From an uncultured Pseudomonadota bacterium (GTDB lineage: Bacteria > Myxococcota_A > UBA796 > GCA-2862545), in NCBI GenBank assembly GCA_937891875.1, contig CALATR010000940.1, forward strand, positions 1 to 13,788: a stretch of DNA of 13,788 nt. The letters run 5' to 3'. Made by a program: the position numbers and the translations under genes. The notes beneath the pieces were generated by a model. The model did not search any database and was not told the DNA's origin. It saw only the letters and a program-made list of their open reading frames with translations. Positions 1-6,431 of this stretch are shown here, piece after piece; within the stretch, counting starts at the first letter, position 1; the number at the start of each line of letters is the position of its first letter.

Positions 1-236
1 CCGGGCAGGAACGGGCCTCACAAGCCCACTGACTCCATGCTTCAGTCCCACACGCTCCGCCCCGCCACGTCGCCCTCCGTCAGACCTCCGGAGCTCAGCT
101 CCTCCATGGTGAAAGCAGATGTTCGAAGCTCCAATACCCTCTCTGCGCAGCCCTCGGTGCCTCTGAGCCTCTGTGCCGAGCGGTTCCTCGACCCGCCAAC
201 GGCCACACGGGCACCCGAGATCGGCGTCCGCTTCGT
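1..236. other. Leading stretch without a supported gene
   Basis: Short open frames occur on both strands, but none has a recognisable domain, a good ribosome binding site or a convincing composition. The stretch probably contains the tail of an intergenic region, or the remnant of a gene lying mostly outside the window. The only structure seen near the start is a weak 4-bp stem (GGGC 13-16 with GCCC 24-27). Confidence 0.4.
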
Positions 237-268
237 CGTACGTACGGACAGCATGTTACACACGTACG
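237..268. promoter_or_regulatory. Candidate operator of the toxin-antitoxin operon (CGTACG palindromes)
   Basis: A perfect 10-bp palindrome, CGTACGTACG, lies at 237-246, and a further palindromic CGTACG lies at 263-268. Their centres are about 24 bp apart, and the second box ends 16 nt before the antitoxin ATG. Phd/YefM antitoxins usually autorepress by binding palindromes that overlap their own promoter, so the position fits. No convincing -35/-10 pair can be read; TTCGTC at 232-237 with TGTTAC near 254-259 is only a weak guess. The operator role is inferred from position and symmetry. Confidence 0.4.
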
Positions 269-284
269 CCCTGTCGAGGTGACC

Positions 285-533
285 ATGCCCGTGAGCACAA
301 CCCAGCTTCGAGCGGACATCTACCGTCTGCTGGACGCCGTCCTCGAGACCGGGGAGGCGCTGGAGGTGGAGCGCAAGGGACAGATCCTGCGGATCGTGCC
401 GGCGTCGCCTCGCGCGCTCGGTCAGCTCTTCCCGCCCGATCCAGACCTGGTGGTCGGCGACCCGGCGGACCTGGCCGAGCTCGACCTGTCCGGCACCTGG
501 TCCGAAGTCGACCCTGCGCGACAGCAGCCGTGA
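285..533 (+). CDS. Phd/YefM-type antitoxin of a type II toxin-antitoxin pair
   Basis: This 82-residue protein begins MPVSTTQLRADIYRLLDAV and continues with a short strand-turn segment, ALEVERKGQILRIVP. That is the usual N-terminal DNA-binding core of Phd/YefM antitoxins, followed by an acidic, flexible tail (GDPADLAELDLSGTWSE) of the kind that wraps the toxin. The ATG at 285 is chosen because GAGG at 276-279 sits 5 nt upstream; a GTG at 279 in the same frame overlaps that site and would add only two residues. The gene overlaps the next one by four bases (GTGA, 530-533), which implies translational coupling. The expected role is to neutralise the PIN nuclease and repress the operon, probably through the CGTACG palindromes just upstream. 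The family call rests on pattern and neighbour, not on an alignment. Confidence 0.82.
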   Translation: MPVSTTQLRADIYRLLDAVLETGEALEVERKGQILRIVPASPRALGQLFPPDPDLVVGDPADLAELDLSGTWSEVDPARQQP

Positions 534-916
534 TCCACGTCGACACCCACGTGCTGGTCTGGGTCGCCAGCGGGGCTCACCATCGCCTGCCCGAGGCCCT
601 CGTGCGCGCGCTGCCTCGGATCCCGATCCGCTACTCGCCGATGCTCGCCCTGGAGCTGCAGCTGCTCCACGAGATCGGCCGGCTCACTCGTCCCGGCCAC
701 GAGGTGCTGGAGCGCCTGAGGGCCCGTCTCGATCTCCGCCCTTCCGAGGCGGACTTCCCGCGAGTCGCCTCCAGAGCTACGACCCTCGACTGGACCCGCG
801 ACCCGTTCGATCGGCTCATCGCCGCCAGCGCGATGGTCGACGACCTGCCGCTGCTCACGGCGGACCGTCGGATGCTTGCGAGCTGCCCGGTGGCGGTGTG
901 GGAAGCGTGGGGGTGA
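530..916 (+). CDS. PIN-domain ribonuclease toxin (VapC-like)
   Basis: This 128-residue protein has a PIN fold pattern: VDTHVLVW at the N-terminus supplies the first acidic residue (Asp5), LALELQLL gives Glu42, LDWTRDPFDRLIAASA gives Asp91/Asp94, and LLTADRRM gives Asp112. These are the expected metal-binding acids of VapC-type endoribonucleases, which cut tRNA or other RNA to stop translation. The GTG at 530 is preferred because it overlaps the antitoxin stop as GTGA and places the catalytic Asp at residue 5, as in the family. The open frame extends upstream without stops, but that part is out of frame with the antitoxin and has no domain. The gene ends three bases before the stop of a convergent lipoprotein gene. 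The RNA target cannot be told from the sequence. Confidence 0.88.
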   Translation: MIHVDTHVLVWVASGAHHRLPEALVRALPRIPIRYSPMLALELQLLHEIGRLTRPGHEVLERLRARLDLRPSEADFPRVASRATTLDWTRDPFDRLIAASAMVDDLPLLTADRRMLASCPVAVWEAWG

Positions 917-919
917 GTC

Positions 920-1276
920 TCAGTCCACGGCCGTCAGGTCCACCAACGGGACGTCGTCCATGCGCGTGGCCGAGCCCGAGCACCGCAGGGACTCCCCGTG
1001 TCGGCTGCAGCGGAGGTTGCCTGGCTCCAGCACCATCTCCCCGCCCTGTCCACGCGCCTTGCCGTGGAGCACGACGGTGCGCGTCTCGTGGAGGAGCTGG
1101 TCTCTCGACCGGTACAGGACGAGGACCTGAAGGTAGACGTGCACGCCCGCCTTGTCGATGACCGCGATCTCGGCGTGGCCAGACTCGGCCCAGACGCTCG
1201 CCTGTCCCCACGCCACCGGCTCTCCGCGGCCCGCAGTGGTGCACGCCGTCAGGAGCAGGAGGGCGAGCCACCTCAC
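920..1276 (-). CDS. Small predicted lipoprotein with C-x8-C motif (third of three)
   Basis: This 118-residue protein has unknown function. The N-terminus MRWLALLLLTACTT is a short lipoprotein signal with lipobox L-T-A-C and lipidation at Cys12. The GTG at 1276 is preferred over an ATG 18 bases upstream: it overlaps the stop of the preceding gene as GTGA, follows GGGAGGG at 1287-1281, and gives a compact signal peptide. The mature part contains TRTVVLHGKARG (about residues 65-76), which closely resembles TRTLELHGKKRG in the preceding gene. A C-x8-C pair (Cys90, Cys99) near the C-terminus may be a disulfide. It is the last gene of a three-lipoprotein chain and is convergent with the toxin gene. 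It is probably membrane-anchored on the periplasmic side. Confidence 0.7.
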   Translation of the reverse strand: MRWLALLLLTACTTAGRGEPVAWGQASVWAESGHAEIAVIDKAGVHVYLQVLVLYRSRDQLLHETRTVVLHGKARGQGGEMVLEPGNLRCSRHGESLRCSGSATRMDDVPLVDLTAVD

Positions 1277-1758
1277 CACACCCTCCCGACGCATGCCCGG
1301 CTACCCTCGCTGTTCCCGGAGCGCTCCCAGGTCTCGCTCCGGCCGTCCTCGGTGGTGCAGAGCAGGGTGTCGCCCTGCTCTGCGCACACCCAGGTGTCTT
1401 GGCCGCCCGACCTGGGGATGGTGAGCGTCAGGTCACCAGAACCCTGCTCTGACCATCGTACTTCCGCGGCCTCTACCCCCGCCTGGGTGGCCCAGATCGT
1501 GTAGTCGGTCTCGACGGCGCAGTCGGACGGCTCCTCGACGACGAAGTGGTAGGTGACGGTGAGCAGGGCGCCACGCTTCTTGCCGTGGAGCTCCAGCGTG
1601 CGCGTCGTGACCCGGACCTGGTCACCCACCTGCAGGGCGGCGTCGGGCTCCGGAGACCGCACCACCTGGCACCATCCGAGCGGGGGATCCAGGCTGGGGC
1701 CGCAGCCGAGCACCGCGAGCGGCATGAGGGGCATGGCCAGCTTCCCGAGCCCGGTCAC
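1273..1758 (-). CDS. Predicted lipoprotein with C-x8-C motif (second of three)
   Basis: This 161-residue protein has unknown function. The signal peptide includes MPLMPLAVLGCGPS, with lipobox V-L-G-C and lipidation at Cys19 when counted from the GTG at 1758. That start is chosen because GGGAGG lies 5 nt upstream and the GTG overlaps the stop of the previous gene as GTGA; a longer frame starting at 1845 would place 29 arginine-rich residues before the signal. The mature region contains TRTLELHGKKRG (about 52-63), shared with the next gene, a predicted beta-rich stretch (LLTVTYHFVVEE), and a C-x8-C pair at Cys125/Cys134 within TWVCAEQGDTLLCTTEDG. The gene belongs to a chain of three lipoprotein genes and is likely translationally coupled on both sides. 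Confidence 0.72.
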   Translation of the reverse strand: MTGLGKLAMPLMPLAVLGCGPSLDPPLGWCQVVRSPEPDAALQVGDQVRVTTRTLELHGKKRGALLTVTYHFVVEEPSDCAVETDYTIWATQAGVEAAEVRWSEQGSGDLTLTIPRSGGQDTWVCAEQGDTLLCTTEDGRSETWERSGNSEGSRACVGRVW

Positions 1759-2573
1759 AACAGCCTCCCGCAGAGGTGGAACTCCTCGTCCGAGTCGACC
1801 AGGACGAAGCTGGTCTCGCCGGTGCACTCCCAACCGTTCCACCACGACTCGCAGGTCCAGGTCGCCTCGTCGGAGTGCAGGGTCCAGTCCTCGCCCGCCG
1901 GCTCCCAGCGGAGCGGCAGGACCTCGGTATGCACCTCGAAGCCGCAGTAGGCACCGACACGCGAATCCGCCGGGCAGTCCGAGAGCGAGACCGGAGCGGT
2001 GCGGCGCACCTCGACCGCCGCTCCGCCGGGGACGCTCACGAACACGCTGGAGCGGACCTCGGACCCGGACTCGGGAGCCTCCGGGGGCAGCACGTGGCAG
2101 CCCACGCCAGCCGGCCCGCCCGAGGGGCTGCGGGGTGCGCTGGTGGTGGCCGCCAGCTCGAACCGTGCGTGGGGTGCGCAGTCGAGGACGTCCTCATCCC
2201 GAGAGAAGCGGCACCACCGCACGTCATCGCCGGTTCGCGGGTCGTACCTGGGATCCGGAGGGTCCAGGGGGAATGGCTTCTTCCGGGTCGTGTCGCTGCG
2301 GTCGAACCAGGCCGTGTTGGAGTCCACCAGAGGCGGGACGAAGCCTTCCCCGGGCTCGGCTCGCCAGTTCACGTATGCGGCAGTCTGAAGCTGGGAAAGG
2401 TCTTGCGCCTGGCGCAGCCACAGGGTGCGGGAGTTTCCCCAGGAGGCATGGGTGGGGCTGTCGCCGGCCCACGCCCGATCCTCCATCTGGTTGAGGACGC
2501 CGACCTCGACGGTGTCCCCGCCGCACGCGACCAGCGCGGCGAGCACGATGCTGCTGGGACGACCGCGCGGCAC
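1755..2573 (-). CDS. Predicted lipoprotein with C-x8-C motif (first of three)
   Basis: This 272-residue protein has unknown function. It begins with a short signal, SSIVLAALVACGGD, with lipobox L-V-A-C and lipidation at Cys17. The GTG at 2573 is the only start that keeps the whole signal, and AAGGGGG at 2584-2578 lies 4 nt upstream. The mature part is rich in Trp, Cys, Asp and Pro, as expected of an exported disulfide-bonded protein. Its C-terminal part holds TWTCESWWNGWECTG, a C-x8-C pair (Cys241, Cys250) spaced exactly as in the two following lipoproteins, which suggests descent from a common ancestor. The gene follows the P5C dehydrogenase gene on the same strand after 82 bases, so it may share that transcript. 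No enzyme motif was recognised. Confidence 0.72.
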   Translation of the reverse strand: MPRGRPSSIVLAALVACGGDTVEVGVLNQMEDRAWAGDSPTHASWGNSRTLWLRQAQDLSQLQTAAYVNWRAEPGEGFVPPLVDSNTAWFDRSDTTRKKPFPLDPPDPRYDPRTGDDVRWCRFSRDEDVLDCAPHARFELAATTSAPRSPSGGPAGVGCHVLPPEAPESGSEVRSSVFVSVPGGAAVEVRRTAPVSLSDCPADSRVGAYCGFEVHTEVLPLRWEPAGEDWTLHSDEATWTCESWWNGWECTGETSFVLVDSDEEFHLCGRLL

Positions 2574-2643
2574 CCTACCCCCTTCGTCGAGGAGGGTGCC
2601 CTCAGGGGCCGTGTCCCCGCAACCGCGGTTCTACCGCCGGGAA

Positions 2644-2674
2644 GGGGTGGGCCACCTACCCCAGGAAGGGGTAG
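2644..2674 (-). terminator. Two overlapping hairpins at the end of the P5C dehydrogenase gene
   Basis: CTACCCC (2656-2662) can pair with GGGGTAG (2668-2674), giving a perfect 7-bp stem with a 5-nt loop. The same CTACCCC can instead pair with GGGGTGG (2644-2650), with one G-U pair. The stop codon of the dehydrogenase gene lies within the shared arm. There is no U-tract, so this is not a classical intrinsic terminator; it may attenuate read-through or protect the mRNA 3' end. The function is inferred. Confidence 0.3.
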
Positions 2675-4278
2675 CCCCAGCTCGTAGGCGGGTTGAAGTT
2701 CTCCTTGATCGACCGCGGGCTGACCCAGCGGGTCAGGTTGAGGATGCTGCCCGCCTTGTCGTTGGTGCCGCTGGCGCGGCTGCCGCCGAAGGGCTGCTGG
2801 CCGACGACGGCGCCGGTGGGCTTGTCGTTGATGTAGAAGTTGCCGGCGGCATAGCGGAGCTTCTCGGCGGCCTTGGCGATGACGCCCCGGTCGCGGGCCC
2901 ACACGGCGCCGGTGAGGCCGTAGGGGCTGGTCTGGTCGACCAGCTCCAGGGTCTCCTCCCACTTCGCGTCGTCGTAGACGTAGATGGTCATGATCGGGCC
3001 GAAGATCTCTTCCTGCATGAGGCGGTGCTTCGGGTCGTCGACGCGGACCAGGGTGGGCTCGATGAACCAGCCGGTGCTGTCGTCGTTGCCGCCGCCGGCG
3101 ACCACCTCGGCGGTCTCCCGGGCCAGCGCCTGGTACTCGGCGTGCTTCTTGAACGCGCGCCCGTCGATCACCGCGCCGAACATGTTCGAGAAGTCGCGGA
3201 CATCGCCCATCTTCGCCTCGCCCATGAAGGCGGTGACCTTGGCCTTCAGGGTGGGCCACAGGCTCTTCGGGATGTAGGCGCGGCTGGCCGCGGAGCACTT
3301 CTGGCCCTGGTACTCGAAGGCGCCGCGGAACACGGCCACGGCGAGGGCGTCGATGTCGGCCGAGGGGTGGGCGACGATGAAGTCCTTGCCGCCGGTCTCA
3401 CCGACGATCCGGGGGTAGGCCTTGTAGTTGTCCAGGTTGTTCCCGATCTCGCGCCACAGGTGCTGGAAGGTGCGGGTGGAGCCGGTGAAGTGCAGGCCGG
3501 CCAGCTCGGGGCGCTTGATGACGATGTCTCCGACGTCCGCGCCGTGACCGCCGACGAAGTTGACGACGCCTGCCGGCAGGCCCGCCGCCTCGAGCAGCTT
3601 CATGCCGTGCCAGGCGGCCAACACGCCGGTGGTGGAGGGCTTCCACACGCCGGTGTTGCCCATCAGGGCGGGCGCGGTCGGCAGGTTCAGGGCGATGGAG
3701 GTGAAGTTGAACGGCGTGACCGAGAAGACGAAGCCGTCCAGCGGGCGGTGCTCCATGCGGTTCCACGTCGGCCGCGGGCTGATCGGCGGCTGCTCCGCAT
3801 GGATCTGATCGGCGTAGTGAGGGTTGAAGCGCCAGAAGTCGCACAGCTCGGCGGCGGAGTCGATCTCGGCCTGGTGCGACGTCTTGGCCTGGCCGAGCAT
3901 CGTGGCGGCGTTGATGGTGGCGCGCCAGGGACCGGCGAGCAGGTCGGCGGCCTTGAGCAGGACGGCGTTGCGGTCGGCCTGGGAGAGGCGGGACCAGTCG
4001 CTCCGGGCGGCCTCGGCGGCCTGCACCGCGCGGTCGATCTCGCTCGGACCCGCGAGGTGGAGCTTCGCGAGCACGTGGCCGTGGTCGCAGGGCATGGTCA
4101 CGTCGACGGTATTGCCCGTGTAGACGTGCTCACCGCCGATCACGACCGGGATCTCCTCGACCGTCTTCGCCTGCCGCTCCAGCTCGGCTTGGATGGCGAC
4201 GCGCTCGGCGCTGCCGGGGGCGTAGGACAGGACGGGCTCGTTGACGGGCGTGGGGACGCGGAACGTGCCGAGGGACAT
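2656..4278 (-). CDS. pruA: L-glutamate gamma-semialdehyde (1-pyrroline-5-carboxylate) dehydrogenase
   Basis: This enzyme oxidises glutamate semialdehyde, in equilibrium with P5C, to glutamate with NAD+, the second step of proline breakdown and also part of arginine/ornithine catabolism. The 540-residue length and stretches such as VTPFNFTSIALNLP, GNTGVWKPSTTGVLA and VNFVGGHGADVGD match the long single-function type related to mitochondrial ALDH4A1 rather than the PutA fusion. The catalytic Glu294 is in VGETGGKDF, the nucleophile Cys328 in YQGQKCSAASRAY, and the EIFGP signature is at 424-428. Start: ATG at 4278 with GGAGG 4 nt upstream. No proline dehydrogenase is in the window. The protein is cytosolic. 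Direct repeats upstream (4302-4330) may bind a regulator. The family assignment is strong; the exact physiological substrate is inferred. Confidence 0.95.
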   Translation of the reverse strand: MSLGTFRVPTPVNEPVLSYAPGSAERVAIQAELERQAKTVEEIPVVIGGEHVYTGNTVDVTMPCDHGHVLAKLHLAGPSEIDRAVQAAEAARSDWSRLSQADRNAVLLKAADLLAGPWRATINAATMLGQAKTSHQAEIDSAAELCDFWRFNPHYADQIHAEQPPISPRPTWNRMEHRPLDGFVFSVTPFNFTSIALNLPTAPALMGNTGVWKPSTTGVLAAWHGMKLLEAAGLPAGVVNFVGGHGADVGDIVIKRPELAGLHFTGSTRTFQHLWREIGNNLDNYKAYPRIVGETGGKDFIVAHPSADIDALAVAVFRGAFEYQGQKCSAASRAYIPKSLWPTLKAKVTAFMGEAKMGDVRDFSNMFGAVIDGRAFKKHAEYQALARETAEVVAGGGNDDSTGWFIEPTLVRVDDPKHRLMQEEIFGPIMTIYVYDDAKWEETLELVDQTSPYGLTGAVWARDRGVIAKAAEKLRYAAGNFYINDKPTGAVVGQQPFGGSRASGTNDKAGSILNLTRWVSPRSIKENFNPPTSWGYPFLG

Positions 4279-4301
4279 GAGGCCTCCGTGCGAAGGGTGG
4301 C

Positions 4302-4330
4302 CGGATGCCTAACGGGCTCGAACGGATGCC
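4302..4330. promoter_or_regulatory. Direct repeat CGGATGCC upstream of the P5C dehydrogenase gene
   Basis: CGGATGCC occurs at 4302-4309 and again at 4323-4330, 21 bp apart start to start, which is two helical turns. It lies 24-52 bp upstream of the dehydrogenase ATG in the divergent intergenic region. Same-face direct repeats of this size are common binding sites for dimeric regulators. No regulator gene is in the window to pair with it, so the role is inferred. Confidence 0.3.
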
Positions 4331-4347
4331 GTGTGTGCGGGATGTGG

Positions 4348-4421
4348 GGGTTCGGAGATCCGCTGAACCCGTGACTCTCGTTCCACGATCTCCGGCTTCG
4401 TTCGTCTGTACCGTCCGGAGG
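4348..4421 (+). promoter_or_regulatory. Candidate structured 5' leader with competing hairpins before the MopE-like gene
   Basis: Three pairings compete. GGGTTC (4348-4353) pairs with GAACCC (4365-4370). CGGAGATC (4353-4360) pairs perfectly with GATCTCCG (4387-4394). CTCCGG (4390-4395) also pairs with CCGGAG (4415-4420), which contains most of the ribosome binding site GGAGG (4417-4421) of the gene starting at 4426. The first two pairings share base 4353, and the last two share 4390-4394, so they cannot all form. This could be a translational switch if the transcript starts upstream of 4348, but it matches no known riboswitch class that I recognise. Confidence 0.25.
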
Positions 4422-4425
4422 TCCT

Positions 4426-6384
4426 GTGCGAACGTTCCGACTGCTGGTACTGGGTCTTGTCTGCGTGGCCTGTGGGGATGGGGATGCCGACGGCGATGGA
4501 TACCCCGCGGGTGTGGACTGCGACGATGCCGACGCGGGGGTGCATCCCGACGCGGTGGAGACCTGCGATGGGGTCGACCAGGACTGTGACGGCGTCGCGG
4601 ACGAGGACGCGGTGGATGCGGTCGACTGGTACGCCGATGCCGATCTGGATGGCTTTGGAACCGGGGACTCTCTGGGTCACGCCTGTGAGCCGGCGACCGA
4701 CCTCGAGTCCGACGTCCCCGGTGACTGCGACGACTCCGATCCCGGGGTGCACCCGGGCGCCCACGACGATCCCTGCGATGGTGTCGATCAGGACTGCGAC
4801 GGCGTCGTGGAGGGCGAGGTCTGGGCGGATGGCCGGGGCTGGCACGACCTGATGGAGGCGCTGGACGAGCTCGCTGACGGCACGCCGGTGGGCCTGTGCG
4901 CTGGCGAGCACGATCTCGGCGGTCGGCGGACGGACCTCACCCTCTACAGCCTGGCGCCGGTGGACCTCGTGGTTGTCGACGCCACCCGCGGCGTCGAGCT
5001 GGACGGCACGGTGGACCTGCGCGACCTCACGCTGAAGGGCAGCGCCGAGCACCCGCTCGACATCGACGCCGATGACTTCACCTTGATCTCGGCGACGATC
5101 CGCTCGCCGCAGCGCCTGTTCATCCTGGGCGTGGCGGACGCCCACCTCACCAACGCCCGCTTCGAGAGCGCCGGCGCCTGGTCCATCCGAGGCTCGGGCG
5201 AGGTGCGGGGCGACGGGGTCGCCTTTGTCGGCATGACCCAGCTCAAGCTCGATGGCGTCGGGGGGCTGTTCCTGGACGACGTGGCCTTCGACGGGGTCGG
5301 AACCCTGCACATCGGCGACCTCCGCGAGACGCCGCGGGCGGCGTTCGGCGGCATGACGGTGACGGGCGGGCTCGGCATGCAGGTCGCGGCCACGGAGAAG
5401 GCGGCGTTCACCGACATCACCGCGGAGTCCGGCTCCATGAAGGTGACCGTGTTCTCACCGAACATCAGCTTTGACGGGCATGAGTCGGACGGTGGGCTGA
5501 CCATCAACACCGCCGCGGTGAAGAAGTTCGCGGGCAACGGGCTCGGGCGAGGCAGCGGCGCCACCCGGCTCAACCTGAACGGAACCGACATCACGCTCGG
5601 CGATTCCGAGCTGACCACGCTGACGACCCGCTCGGAGGGGGTGGTGTCCCTGCTCGACGTGAGCGTGGAGCAGCTCACCCACTGGTCCTCGCGGGAGCTG
5701 ATCCTGGACCGGGTGCAGCTGGGCCTCGAGGACGCGCCCAACCGGGTGAGCCTCAACGGGACGCCGAAGGTCGTCATGACCGACACGACGATCTGGGGCA
5801 TCGTCGACATCGAGGCGCTGGAGGCGTCCCTGACCCGCGTGAAGGGGGCGAAGGGCTACCTGAGCATCGAGGACGCGACCCGCGTGGACATCACCGGGCT
5901 CGACTGGGACGTCGGCATCCAGACGGCGAACCCGGCCGTCGTGCTGCGCGCGCACGAGGTGAGCGTCCGGGACTCCACCATCGCCGGTGCCACCGACGGC
6001 CTGGCCATCGCGGACACCCTGATCGGCGGGGGTGTCGAGAACTGCACGATCACCGCGGACTACCACACGGCGCTGTCCTTCTTCGGCAAGGGGGCGATCG
6101 AGGTCCGCGACGTCTCTGCGAGCACGCTGGACGGATCGGCGCTGGTGCTGGGCGGCCCGCTCTCCGAGCTGGGAGGCAGCTACGCCGTGCACGGCGGGTC
6201 GTTCACGGGCACGGAGTCCACGTTCGTGACCCTCGTGACCGAGGCGGTCTTCGACGGGGTGACGCTGGTCGGCGGAGAGCCCGACTGCGAGCTCTACAGC
6301 TGGCTCGGGGACGGCCAGCACTGCAACGCCACCGGCTCGCCCGCCACCGGCGTGTGCACCTTCGAGGACGGCTGCGCCTTCTGA
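4426..6384 (+). CDS. Secreted lipoprotein with two MopE-like Asp/Cys repeats and probable beta-helix body
   Basis: This 652-residue surface or periplasmic protein has unknown role. The N-terminus RLLVLGLVCVACGDGD is a lipoprotein-like signal with Cys16 as the lipid site, though Cys rather than Leu/Val at -3 is unusual. Residues 22-60 and 73-128 form two copies of the MopE-type motif (DGDGYPAGVDCDDAD... CDGVDQDCDG; second copy DLDGFG... DCDDSDPGVHP... CDGVDQDCDG), Asp- and Cys-rich and likely to bind metal. From about residue 160 to 630, short recurring strands and turns (for example LDGVGGLFLDDVAFDGVG, VENCTITADYHTAL) suggest a right-handed parallel beta-helix. The C-terminus has three clustered Cys and no MYXO-CTERM anchor. 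Start: GTG with GGAGG 4 nt upstream. Such repeats are common in myxobacterial exported proteins; the ligand is unknown. Confidence 0.82.
   Translation: MRTFRLLVLGLVCVACGDGDADGDGYPAGVDCDDADAGVHPDAVETCDGVDQDCDGVADEDAVDAVDWYADADLDGFGTGDSLGHACEPATDLESDVPGDCDDSDPGVHPGAHDDPCDGVDQDCDGVVEGEVWADGRGWHDLMEALDELADGTPVGLCAGEHDLGGRRTDLTLYSLAPVDLVVVDATRGVELDGTVDLRDLTLKGSAEHPLDIDADDFTLISATIRSPQRLFILGVADAHLTNARFESAGAWSIRGSGEVRGDGVAFVGMTQLKLDGVGGLFLDDVAFDGVGTLHIGDLRETPRAAFGGMTVTGGLGMQVAATEKAAFTDITAESGSMKVTVFSPNISFDGHESDGGLTINTAAVKKFAGNGLGRGSGATRLNLNGTDITLGDSELTTLTTRSEGVVSLLDVSVEQLTHWSSRELILDRVQLGLEDAPNRVSLNGTPKVVMTDTTIWGIVDIEALEASLTRVKGAKGYLSIEDATRVDITGLDWDVGIQTANPAVVLRAHEVSVRDSTIAGATDGLAIADTLIGGGVENCTITADYHTALSFFGKGAIEVRDVSASTLDGSALVLGGPLSELGGSYAVHGGSFTGTESTFVTLVTEAVFDGVTLVGGEPDCELYSWLGDGQHCNATGSPATGVCTFEDGCAF
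4564..4807 (+). repeat. Direct repeat encoding the CDGVDQDCDG motif
   Basis: Two near-identical 34-bp stretches at 4564-4597 and 4774-4807 encode CDGVDQDCDGV. They are exactly 210 bp (70 codons) apart and mark an internal duplication of the MopE-like unit. They differ at only a few, mostly third-codon, positions, consistent with selection on the protein. Confidence 0.75.
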
Positions 6385-6431
6385 CCGTCCGGCGGCGCGC
6401 CGTGTTACCCGCCGCGCTCCCTGGAGGAGCG
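6385..6431 (+). other. Short spacer between the MopE-like gene and ttcA
   Basis: This 47-base spacer contains the perfect palindrome CGGCGCGCCG (6393-6402) and a possible GCGGC/GCCGC stem (6392-6396 with 6411-6415). It ends in the ttcA ribosome binding site GGAGGAG. There is no T-tract, so a terminator is not supported. The three plus-strand genes could be one operon, or ttcA could have its own promoter here. Confidence 0.35.

Noticed and set aside
37..282. Short open frames in the first 280 bases, both strands
   Set aside because: No domain, no ribosome binding site, and composition typical of noncoding high-GC DNA.
173..529. Upstream extension of the toxin reading frame
   Set aside because: The extension overlaps the antitoxin in another frame and is Arg/Pro-rich. 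The GTG at 530 gives a normal PIN protein.
2425..4374. A 649-residue plus-strand open frame
   Set aside because: It is the antisense shadow of the P5C dehydrogenase gene, caused by high GC at third codon positions, with no domain.
4309..5310. A minus-strand open frame opposite the MopE-like gene
   Set aside because: Its apparent repeats (such as DPVAG-HP) mirror the Asp-rich repeats on the real strand, and no ribosome site or domain is seen.
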